DNA from: Planctomycetaceae bacterium
GTDB lineage: Bacteria > Planctomycetota > Planctomycetia > Pirellulales > UBA1268
NCBI GenBank assembly: GCA_030616935.1
Contig: JAUWWJ010000116.1
Coordinates: forward strand, 1 to 5,863
Direction: 5' to 3'
DNA: 5,863 nt
How positions within the stretch are numbered: the first letter of the stretch is position 1; each line of letters begins with the position of its first letter. The position numbers and the translations under genes are program-made. The notes beneath the pieces were generated by a model. The model did not search any database. It was not told where the DNA came from and saw only the letters and a list, made by a program, of their open reading frames with translations. This document shows positions 1-5,863 of the stretch, piece by piece.

Positions 1-177
1 GTCGCTGCATGCTTCACGAGTAGGACCACACAGGTCAAACGTACGACTGATTTCGTGCTGGCCTACATCCTACCGCTGAACAACCGATTCTTGTGAGAAT
101 GTCATACGAGGGTATCAGAACAAGACCTCTATTCCCTGATCCTGTTTCTGATACTCGGTCTGTGTATCATAGAAGGT
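1..177. other. Left-edge region without a supported gene
   Basis: No convincing coding region is visible here. One plus-strand frame stays open from the window edge to a TGA at 94-96 (31 codons), which could be the tail of an upstream gene, but an open run this short is expected often by chance and its translation shows no motif I recognise. Between that TGA and the next gene are 81 bases that hold a TATCAT box (165-170) and a purine run AGAAGG (171-176) directly before the ATG at 178. Confidence 0.4.
165..170 (+). promoter_or_regulatory. Possible -10 box just upstream of the Nif3-like gene
   Basis: TATCAT matches five of six bases of the sigma-70 -10 consensus. It ends only 7 bases before the ATG at 178, so a transcript starting at the usual distance would begin at or next to the start codon and be essentially leaderless. 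The hexamer at the expected -35 distance (CTGTTT, 142-147) is a poor match, so this is a weak call. Confidence 0.2.
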
Positions 178-975
178 ATGACGAAACCTGCTGATGTCAT
201 TGCTTCGCTTGAACACCTTGCCCCTCTCAGGCTTGCTGCTGACTGGGATAATGTCGGTTTGCTTGTTGCCACAAAAAAACCTGTCATACACCGGGTCATG
301 ACCTGCCTGACACTCACCATCGATGTCGCTCGTGAGGCCGTGTCTCAAAAAGCCGATCTGGTTGTGACCCATCACCCACTTCCTTTTCGTCCGGTCAATC
401 GCATCACTGAAGAAACTCCTACGGGTGCAACTCTCGTGGAGTTAGTCACCGCTGGTATTGGGGTCTGGAGTGGCCATACTGCCTGGGACTCAGCTCCACA
501 TGGAATCAATGCAATGCTCGCTGAAATCCTGTCGCTTCAAGACGTAGCGCCTCTTGAGCCTGATGAGATAGATCCCAGTGTCGGGTTTGGACGCATGGGT
601 ACAGCATCTTCACACGATACGATCGACGCCGTGACGCAACGACTCACATCCGCCTTAGGATGTTCAGGGTGCACTGTTGCCGGCGACCCAAACCTCTTCG
701 CTGGCCGTATTGGTATTGTCTGTGGAAGTGGTGGTGAATCTGTACCGGTGGCTGCTGCCGCCGGATGCCAGACACTCGTCACCGGGGAGATCAAATTGCA
801 CGATGCTCTTGAAGCGTTGGCACACAATATGGCAGTCATCGCTGTTGGCCATCATCTCAGTGAACGGTTCGCCATGGAACGAATGGCTGAAAAATTAAGT
901 ACGGCTCTTCCCGGTCTTCATTGCTGGGCGAGTACCGTTGAACAAGACCCTCTTTGCTGGCTCCCGAATAAATAG
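178..975 (+). CDS. Nif3-like dinuclear metal center protein (DUF34/YbgI family)
   Basis: This 265-residue protein has the full set of Nif3/YbgI motifs. WDNVGLLV lies at 23-30, the metal-binding THHPL at 64-68 (H65, H66), HTAWD at 100-104 (D104), GEIKLHDALEA in the C-terminal half, and GHHLSE at 224-229 (H225, E229). The pattern HH...D...HxxxE fits the two-metal site of the family, which forms hexameric toroids. The length fits the short, YbgI-like form without the PII-like insert seen in longer homologues. The biochemical role of the family is poorly defined; proposed roles include metal-dependent hydrolase and metallochaperone. The ATG at 178 is the first ATG, GTG or TTG after the in-frame TGA at 94-96. 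Its only Shine-Dalgarno-like run, AGAAGG at 171-176, is one base from the ATG, which is too close to work normally. The next gene starts 51 bases after the TAG stop on the same strand. Confidence 0.93.
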   Translation: MTKPADVIASLEHLAPLRLAADWDNVGLLVATKKPVIHRVMTCLTLTIDVAREAVSQKADLVVTHHPLPFRPVNRITEETPTGATLVELVTAGIGVWSGHTAWDSAPHGINAMLAEILSLQDVAPLEPDEIDPSVGFGRMGTASSHDTIDAVTQRLTSALGCSGCTVAGDPNLFAGRIGIVCGSGGESVPVAAAAGCQTLVTGEIKLHDALEALAHNMAVIAVGHHLSERFAMERMAEKLSTALPGLHCWASTVEQDPLCWLPNK

Positions 976-1026
976 CCATCCGTTGCTCTTCGGCCTGCTG
1001 AATCTGTATTGAAATGAAGAAAACAT

Positions 1027-1830
1027 ATGAGCCAATTTCTCACAGCACTACCGGTGTTCAACGAAGACAAGCATGTTCAAGAAGTCCTTGATCAAGTACG
1101 AAGGCATACTGACAACATCTTGGTTGTGGATGATGGTTCAACTGATGACACAGCATGCATTCTCAAAGAAAGAGCAACACAACGAGGTGACATCACGGTC
1201 ATTCACCACGAAACAAACCTCGGCTATGGTGCCGCTCTCGCCACTGCCTTTGCATATGCACTGCAACCTCGTGAAGACGGTTCGTGTTGGGACGGTCTGG
1301 TGACAATTGACTGTGACGGTCAACACCAGCCGCAACTCATTCCTTCATTTATTGCTGCAATTGGAGATCCTCAAGCCCCTGACGCTGACATTGTCAGTGG
1401 AAGTCGTTACCTGGAAGATCTTCCAGACAATAGTCAGGCGCCCGAGGGTCGCAAACGTATCAATATGGAAATCACGGCGGAAATCAACGACCAACTTGGC
1501 CTGTCACTCACTGATGCCTTTTGTGGCTTTAAGGCCTATTCTCGAAAAGCCCTTCAGTCACTTCCGGTCACTGAGCCCGGCTACGCGATGCCACTTGAAG
1601 TCTGGGTACTGGCGGCAGCAGAAAAACTGAGAATTGTCGAACTACCTGTTCCTCTGGTCTATCTCGATTTGACCAGAAGTTTTGGTGGTGCACTTGATGA
1701 TGGAGCGACTCGTATTGCCCATTATCGTGAAATTCTTGAACGAACAATCCGTTCGATACAGGCTAGGAGTGGCGTCAATCGCAGTGTCGGGTATGGTGTG
1801 GGTTCCCCTGCCCAGAGAGTCGACGCTTGA
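1027..1830 (+). CDS. Family 2 glycosyltransferase, polyprenyl/dolichyl-phosphate sugar transferase type
   Basis: This 267-residue GT-A fold enzyme probably transfers a sugar from a nucleotide donor, perhaps to a polyprenyl phosphate at the cytoplasmic membrane face. Visible motifs are ALPVFNE near the N-terminus, the nucleotide-binding VVDDGSTDDT at 33-42, NLGYGAA, the metal-binding D95-C-D97 followed by GQHQPQ, SGSRYL, and TDAFCGFKAYSR at 162-173. These match the DPM1-like branch of GT2. I see no transmembrane segment, unlike GtrB/ArnC-type members with two C-terminal helices, so it is probably soluble or peripheral. Donor and acceptor cannot be read from sequence. The ATG at 1027 has a weak purine-rich site (GAAGA, 1016-1020), and the catalytic fold begins within a few residues of it, so no longer start is needed. 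The TGA stop overlaps the next gene's TTG start. Confidence 0.93.
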   Translation: MSQFLTALPVFNEDKHVQEVLDQVRRHTDNILVVDDGSTDDTACILKERATQRGDITVIHHETNLGYGAALATAFAYALQPREDGSCWDGLVTIDCDGQHQPQLIPSFIAAIGDPQAPDADIVSGSRYLEDLPDNSQAPEGRKRINMEITAEINDQLGLSLTDAFCGFKAYSRKALQSLPVTEPGYAMPLEVWVLAAAEKLRIVELPVPLVYLDLTRSFGGALDDGATRIAHYREILERTIRSIQARSGVNRSVGYGVGSPAQRVDA

Positions 1831-3509
1831 GTAATCACCCTCGCTTTGATCGCCGCAAACATCGCCCACCGCCGGATTCCGGCGGACGGCTGTTTGACCC
1901 TCCAATCAATCCGGATCCGACCAATCCAGCAATTGCGATTGACCACCTCGTTGACAACAACAAGTTGCTTCGAACGGCCTTCGATACCCAAGTCGGTGAT
2001 CTCAAGCTCTGGGAACTCGTTGCAGCAACGCGACGGGAAGTTTTAACCGTAGCCACGGAATACACGTCAAGTTATAGAGATGTCATCCGGCCTTCAAATA
2101 CAGCCGAATGGATAGCAGCACCGATCATTATGGGAGGGCATCAGCCAGACCTGTTTCACCCCGGTGTCTGGCTTAAGAATTTTGCGATTGATGCGTATGC
2201 TCGACGTCTTGGTGGCACAGCCATCAATTTGATTGTTGATACGGACTACTGTCGTTCAACAAGCGTCGGAGTGCCTGTCGGAACACCTGACTCTGCTCAA
2301 CTGGAATATGTTCCCTTTGATCGCGATAGACCTCCGGTTGCATGGGAAGAACGAGGTGCTGAGGACATAGAATGTTTTCGATCGTTCGGTCGCCGAGCTT
2401 CTGATCTTCTTACACCACTTGTTCCTGATTCGATCCTGCGACGATGGTGGCCGCTTGCTGTTGAAAGAATGAGTGAGAATCATCGAATTGGTCTCGCGAT
2501 TGCGCAAGCCCGGCACCAACTCGAAGAACGTTATGGGCTTGAAACAATTGAAATACCCGTCAGTGAATTGATGCGGCTTCCAACCGTCATGGTCTTCATG
2601 TCGTGGCTTCTTGCAAGAAGTCGAGAGCTCCACGGTGCATACAACGCAGCTCTTGGTCGGTACCGAAGGCGGCATCACCAGCGAGGACAAGCTCGCCCAA
2701 TGCCTGATCTCGTTGAAAAAACAGTTGATCCATCAGAAGGTCCATGGTTTGAAGTACCGTGGTGGATCTGGTCAGAGGATGACCTGCAGCGACGACGAGT
2801 TTTTGCAAATACGAATACGCCAGGTGTCCTCATATTATCTGACATGGAAACGTTACGAGTAGAGCTTCCCATTTCACTCGACACGCCGCCCTCGAAATGG
2901 GTTGATGCTCTCTCGCGAATGGAAGAACACGCCTTACGTCTACGACCACGGGCCATCATGACCACACTTATTGCCCGCCTTCTTGTCGCCGATGTCTTCG
3001 TCCATGGGATCGGTGGTGCAGCGTACGACGAAATCACTGATGATATTGTCCACTCACTCACTGGGTGTGAACCACCTCGACATGCAGTGGTTTCAGGAAC
3101 ACTCCGTCTACCTCTCGAAACCCGATTCCCGGACCTCTCCAAGCAGCAACCGCTTGCGGAACTTGCCGGTGTCCATCGAACACTCCGGGACCTTGAATTC
3201 CATCCAGAATGTCATCTTGAGCCATTCTCAGACCAACCGGAGGCCGTCAGAGACCTGATCACAGAGAAACGACGGTGGATTGATACCCGGCCCACAGCGA
3301 CTCTTGCGCGCCGACGCTGTCATGAAATTCGATCAACGAACGCCCGTCTTGCCTATTACACGCAACCTGTACGCCAGCAATTATTGGACCGTGTTGGACC
3401 ACTCGCAACCGCCATTCGGGCACAAAAAATCTTGCAAACTCGCGACTTTCCATGGTGTTTTTTCCCGGAAAATCAACTTCGTGAGTTCCTCCTACTGGAA
3501 ATCGATTGA
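1827..3509 (+). CDS. Divergent BshC-like protein (putative cysteine-adding enzyme family)
   Basis: The CDS call is strong; the function is inferred. This 560-residue soluble protein shares a motif order with BshC, the enzyme that adds cysteine to glucosaminyl-malate in bacillithiol synthesis. GGHQPDLFHPGVWLKNF (103-119) resembles the BshC segment around TGQQ...GPLY..YK. NLIVDTD (134-140) sits where BshC has its acidic EDHD strand. LRPRA (372-376) followed by FVHGIGGAAYDE (391-402) resembles BshC LRP...V.GPAEIAY. The C-terminus has a helical, charged stretch ending in FFPENQLREFL, like the BshC ending FPNG.LQER. I recall similar proteins as conserved hypotheticals in planctomycetes. Whether the catalytic residues are kept cannot be judged by eye. 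The first 50 residues are polar and proline-rich, probably disordered. The TTG start at 1827 overlaps the upstream TGA by the 4-nt string TTGA; the first in-frame ATG is codon 102, inside the conserved GHQP region, so it is too late. Confidence 0.88.
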   Translation: MSNHPRFDRRKHRPPPDSGGRLFDPPINPDPTNPAIAIDHLVDNNKLLRTAFDTQVGDLKLWELVAATRREVLTVATEYTSSYRDVIRPSNTAEWIAAPIIMGGHQPDLFHPGVWLKNFAIDAYARRLGGTAINLIVDTDYCRSTSVGVPVGTPDSAQLEYVPFDRDRPPVAWEERGAEDIECFRSFGRRASDLLTPLVPDSILRRWWPLAVERMSENHRIGLAIAQARHQLEERYGLETIEIPVSELMRLPTVMVFMSWLLARSRELHGAYNAALGRYRRRHHQRGQARPMPDLVEKTVDPSEGPWFEVPWWIWSEDDLQRRRVFANTNTPGVLILSDMETLRVELPISLDTPPSKWVDALSRMEEHALRLRPRAIMTTLIARLLVADVFVHGIGGAAYDEITDDIVHSLTGCEPPRHAVVSGTLRLPLETRFPDLSKQQPLAELAGVHRTLRDLEFHPECHLEPFSDQPEAVRDLITEKRRWIDTRPTATLARRRCHEIRSTNARLAYYTQPVRQQLLDRVGPLATAIRAQKILQTRDFPWCFFPENQLREFLLLEID

Positions 3510-3513
3510 GTTT

Positions 3514-3528
3514 CGACATATCGTGTCG
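3514..3528 (+). promoter_or_regulatory. Short intergenic hairpin
   Basis: CGACA (3514-3518), a 5-base loop, and TGTCG (3524-3528) form a perfect 5-bp stem that two G-U pairs could extend, five bases after the stop of the BshC-like gene. No T-run follows directly (the nearest is TTTTT at 3543-3547), so it is not a standard intrinsic terminator. It might be an mRNA-stabilising or weak pausing element, or chance. Confidence 0.2.
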
Positions 3529-3549
3529 GGTAACGGAATGGATTTTTAC

Positions 3550-3566
3550 CTCCTAGGGACAGGAGA
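3550..3566 (+). promoter_or_regulatory. Ribosome binding site inside a potential sequestering hairpin
   Basis: AGGAGA at 3561-3566, 4 bases before the ATG at 3571, is the best Shine-Dalgarno site in the window and decides the start of the GNAT gene. The upstream CTCCT (3550-3554) is its exact complement, separated by the 6-base loop AGGGAC, so the site can fold into a 5-bp hairpin that would hide it from the ribosome. Seen directly: the RBS and the complementarity. Inferred: any regulatory effect. Confidence 0.5.
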
Positions 3567-3570
3567 CAAT

Positions 3571-5223
3571 ATGCTGCCGGCACGATCTTCCCGCACATCT
3601 TCATCATCGCGGTCAGGTTCTTTACGCAAACCATCTCATCGCAGTCAGCCAACACGAAGCAGTCGGTCAACCACCGTCAAAAAAACTTCTCGTGTTCGAA
3701 AACGTTCAGCAGCACAAACAGACTGTGACATCCGTTCAACCGCTGTTGTGGCTTCAAAGAAAAAAAAGACGGCGGCATCATCTCGTCGTCGGAGTCAGTC
3801 TGCTGCAATTAGCGCCGTTGAAATTCGACCATCGGGTACGATCTTCAGCCGCCGTTCGAATGAAAATCGTGAAGCAATTCATCATCTTCCTGAACACCCG
3901 CCAGTCGACCTCACTCCTCCAGCCTGGATGCAAGAAGAGTGTCAGGTAGGACCAGCACAAGCTGGTGATCAGACTGAAATCCTTCAGCTTCTCTCAGGCT
4001 TACCATCGCCACCGAGTCGGGCAGAGTTCCATGCGTCCGTTGATCATCCAGAACATGATTCGGCAAACAGATTGGTTGCACGACTTGCTGGAAGAATTGT
4101 TGGTCACATTGAAATTGCTCCTCGCACAGTCATGATTGGTGCTGTACCTGTAAAAGCTGCTGCTCTTGATCGGGTTGCTATTCTTCCCGAGTGCCGTGGT
4201 GCCGGGCATGGGCAGCGACTTGTACAAGCAGCCGAACGCAGGATGCGTGAACTTGGTGTTGTAGCCGCATTCTCAAGAACACGAATTGCATCATCGTTTC
4301 ATGATTTGGGTTGGAGTGTTCTGGGTCGTGACTGTGCATCGCCTGGTCGCCCAACTGACATTCTCTCTCGTCTCCTCGCCGCACCAGAACGCCAAGGGCC
4401 TGAAGTGACGATGCGGCAGTGGAGGCATGTTGAACTTCCAGCCATCTTGAGAATCTATGAGCAGAACGCTGCTCGATTTGTTGGGACAACCGCCTGCACT
4501 GAAGCGTATGCTCGATGGCTGGTGAGCCGAAAAGCGTTCGATTCTATTATCGTCGCTCTCCAAGGAAACGACCGATACGACCTCCATGAAACGACTGCAA
4601 AAATTGTTGGATACTGCATTCAAACAGGCGGTCGTGTTCTCGAAGTAATGGCTGACCCTGAATACCAAGGCCTTGAACGTGAAATTCTTGCACGGGTCTG
4701 TGCAGAAGCCATTGAAAATGATCGTCAAGAGCTGATTTATGAATCGAGCCCGACCGATCCTCTCCATGAGGAGGTTCGTGGACCGGCATGTGATGACCAA
4801 TCACCAGCAATCGTATCTCGTGTCGCACCGCAGGACCGAATGATTGTTGCCCGTATCTTTGACCCACGAAGCCTCCTGACGGCAATGGCTCCAACACTTG
4901 CCAGCCGAGTTGTCCAAGCAGGAATTCGTGATACGGTTGAGCTCGGTTTTGACAGTGACACTTTCCGAGGATCAGTGACTATTCCTGCTGCCAAGGACGA
5001 CGGGCCACGTGAAGCCACCGTCCAACCGGGCCGAGTCGGCCGAAGCTACCTCAAACTGACTGACGATGAATTCACACGCCTTCTTTTGGGGCAATGTGAC
5101 CCTCTTGAGGCAACGACAGCAGGACGTCTTGAGCCATCAACACAGCTCTCACAGAAGCTTGCTGAACAACTCTTCCCGAGACTCCCGCTTTGGTGTCCTA
5201 TGTGGGATGACGTGCCCGCGTAG
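3571..5223 (+). CDS. Tandem-GNAT acetyltransferase, Eis-like, with a basic disordered N-terminal tail
   Basis: With the start at 3571 the protein has 550 residues. Residues 1 to about 90 are a low-complexity tail very rich in Ser, Arg and Lys, including a KKKK run. A linker then leads to a GNAT domain (about 130-270) with the acetyl-CoA-binding motif around LDRVAILPECRGAGHG (199-214), where R209-G210-A211-G212-H213-G214 is the pyrophosphate loop. A second, degenerate GNAT-like half follows (about 281-400, starting MRQWRHVELPAILRIYEQNA). The C-terminus (about 431-550, ending LFPRLPLWCPMWDDVPA) resembles the SCP2-like domain of Eis-type enzymes. The expected activity is acetyl-CoA-dependent N-acetylation in the cytoplasm; the substrate is unknown. 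An upstream ATG at 3538 is in frame but has no ribosome site, while 3571 has AGGAGA. The tail could bind nucleic acid or another polyanion. The gene lies 61 bases after the BshC-like gene and converges with the sulfite reductase gene. Confidence 0.85.
   Translation: MLPARSSRTSSSSRSGSLRKPSHRSQPTRSSRSTTVKKTSRVRKRSAAQTDCDIRSTAVVASKKKKTAASSRRRSQSAAISAVEIRPSGTIFSRRSNENREAIHHLPEHPPVDLTPPAWMQEECQVGPAQAGDQTEILQLLSGLPSPPSRAEFHASVDHPEHDSANRLVARLAGRIVGHIEIAPRTVMIGAVPVKAAALDRVAILPECRGAGHGQRLVQAAERRMRELGVVAAFSRTRIASSFHDLGWSVLGRDCASPGRPTDILSRLLAAPERQGPEVTMRQWRHVELPAILRIYEQNAARFVGTTACTEAYARWLVSRKAFDSIIVALQGNDRYDLHETTAKIVGYCIQTGGRVLEVMADPEYQGLEREILARVCAEAIENDRQELIYESSPTDPLHEEVRGPACDDQSPAIVSRVAPQDRMIVARIFDPRSLLTAMAPTLASRVVQAGIRDTVELGFDSDTFRGSVTIPAAKDDGPREATVQPGRVGRSYLKLTDDEFTRLLLGQCDPLEATTAGRLEPSTQLSQKLAEQLFPRLPLWCPMWDDVPA
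3760..3768 (+). other. A8 homopolymer with in-frame slippery heptamer A_AAA_AAG
   Basis: Eight A residues (3760-3767) followed by G encode the KKKK run in the tail of the GNAT protein. In the reading frame this gives A_AAA_AAG, a known -1 slippage heptamer. A -1 shift here meets a TAG after 14 codons, giving a peptide of about 80 residues made of the basic tail alone. A second run, A7 at 3679-3685, lies upstream in the same tail. The sequence is plain; slippage is unproven. Confidence 0.3.
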
Positions 5224-5255
5224 GAGTCAGCAAGTCGCACTCCGAGTCATTCACT

Positions 5256-5863
5256 TTAGGCAAGGGATTCATCTGCAAGCCATTGGTCAGCCCAACCACG
5301 AACGCCATCAAGGCCTTTTCGATGGCAGAAGTCGCCAAGTGTTTCACTCTGCTCGCGCTCAGCCTGGTAACACGCTAAGACCGCTGTGATCTCTCGGGGA
5401 AGGTCATCAAAAGGAATGACGTCTTTATACTTTTCATTCAACCTATCACCGAGCAATCGACCACCAAGGAATATTGTGTACTTTCCGAGCGTCCGGCCAA
5501 CGATACCAATATCTGAGTTATGAGGTCGTGCACAGGCATTTGGACAGCCGGTCATTCTCAATGTGAAAGCATCTTTGTCTAAACCAAGTTTGGCGACTTC
5601 TGGCTCAAGGAGATCAATCAATCCCGGCAGCACCCGTTCACTTTCTGCCACTGCAAGGCCACACGTTGGCAAAGCCACACACACCATACTCCACCGTCTG
5701 AGCGTTGAAATCTCTTCTGATGTTTTCACTCCATGCTCATGAAGAATTGTCGCAATGCGTTCTCGGTCACTCTCTACAAGATCTGTGAACAAAATACTTT
5801 GATGCGCGGTGATTCGAACACCGGGTGACATTTCAATAAGAATTTTCCGCAAGGCTGTTTTGA
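5256..5863 (-). CDS. cysI: Assimilatory sulfite reductase hemoprotein (siroheme/4Fe-4S), C-terminal part, cut at window edge
   Basis: About 200 C-terminal residues are visible; the reading frame stays open to the window edge, so the N-terminus lies outside. The enzyme reduces sulfite to sulfide with six electrons for cysteine synthesis, in the cytoplasm. All four cysteines of the siroheme-linked 4Fe-4S cluster are present. The first pair is in CVALPTCGLAVAESERVLP (codons at 5679-5681 and 5661-5663) and the second in MTGCPNACARPHNSDIG (5544-5546 and 5532-5534), with the family spacings CxxxxxC and CxxxC. The segment GVRITAHQSILF matches the RxTANQ segment of sulfite reductases. The electron donor (NADPH flavoprotein or ferredoxin) cannot be told from this part, so a ferredoxin-type sir name is equally possible. 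A TTG at 5850-5852 is internal, not the start. The gene ends with TAA, 32 bases from the convergent GNAT stop. Confidence 0.95.
   Translation of the reverse strand, partial: KTALRKILIEMSPGVRITAHQSILFTDLVESDRERIATILHEHGVKTSEEISTLRRWSMVCVALPTCGLAVAESERVLPGLIDLLEPEVAKLGLDKDAFTLRMTGCPNACARPHNSDIGIVGRTLGKYTIFLGGRLLGDRLNEKYKDVIPFDDLPREITAVLACYQAEREQSETLGDFCHRKGLDGVRGWADQWLADESLA

Noticed and set aside
1..96. C-terminus of an upstream gene ending at TGA 94-96
   Set aside because: Only 31 open codons and no recognisable motif; an open run this long is common by chance.
2675..3142. 155-codon minus-strand open frame
   Set aside because: It lies wholly within the BshC-like gene, shows no recognisable motif, and has the Arg/Ser-rich composition of an antisense shadow.
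3280..3570. Upstream extension of the GNAT gene to an ATG at 3280 (97 more residues)
   Set aside because: It would overlap the last 230 bases of the BshC-like gene in another frame, has no RBS, and its translation looks like out-of-frame readthrough. The ATG at 3571 has a good AGGAGA site.
4291..4800. 169-codon minus-strand open frame
   Set aside because: It lies antisense to the GNAT domains, which have clear protein motifs; its own translation has none.
5223..5243. GGAGT...ACTCC inverted repeat as a terminator between the convergent genes
   Set aside because: Only a 5-bp stem with an 11-base loop and no T-run on either strand.
5850..5852. TTG as the true start of the sulfite reductase gene
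   Set aside because: The frame stays open to the window edge, and the visible part starts in the middle of the conserved enzyme, so the real start is outside the window.

Overview
The window looks like ordinary chromosomal DNA from a bacterium of moderate GC content (roughly half G+C, an estimate by eye). The gene content and protein style suggest a planctomycete: a GNAT protein with a long Ser/Arg/Lys-rich head, a divergent BshC-like protein of a type I associate with that phylum, and an assimilatory siroheme sulfite reductase. This assignment is an inference from protein style, with no marker gene behind it. I see no mobile element, CRISPR array, tRNA or rRNA.

Layout: positions 1-177 hold no convincing gene. 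Four genes then read rightward. They are a Nif3/DUF34-family dinuclear-metal protein (178-975), a family 2 glycosyltransferase of the polyprenyl-phosphate sugar transferase type (1027-1830), a 560-residue protein that I read as a distant relative of the bacillithiol cysteine-adding enzyme BshC (1827-3509), and a tandem-GNAT protein with an Eis-like tail (3571-5223). At the right edge, on the minus strand and convergent with them, is the C-terminal third or so of a sulfite reductase hemoprotein (5256-5863, cut by the window end).

Gaps between the rightward genes are 51 nt, a 4-nt overlap (TTGA) and 61 nt, so they could form one transcript. The glycosyltransferase and the BshC-like gene look translationally coupled. 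The GNAT gene has a strong ribosome binding site that can fold into a short hairpin with a CTCCT just upstream, so its translation may be controlled separately.

The most interesting reading is that a sugar transferase, a BshC-like protein and an acetyltransferase sit together. These are three of the activity types used in low-molecular-weight thiol pathways (bacillithiol, mycothiol). The match is imperfect: the sugar transferase is GT2 rather than the GT4 type expected, and no LmbE-type deacetylase is present. The idea is a hypothesis only.
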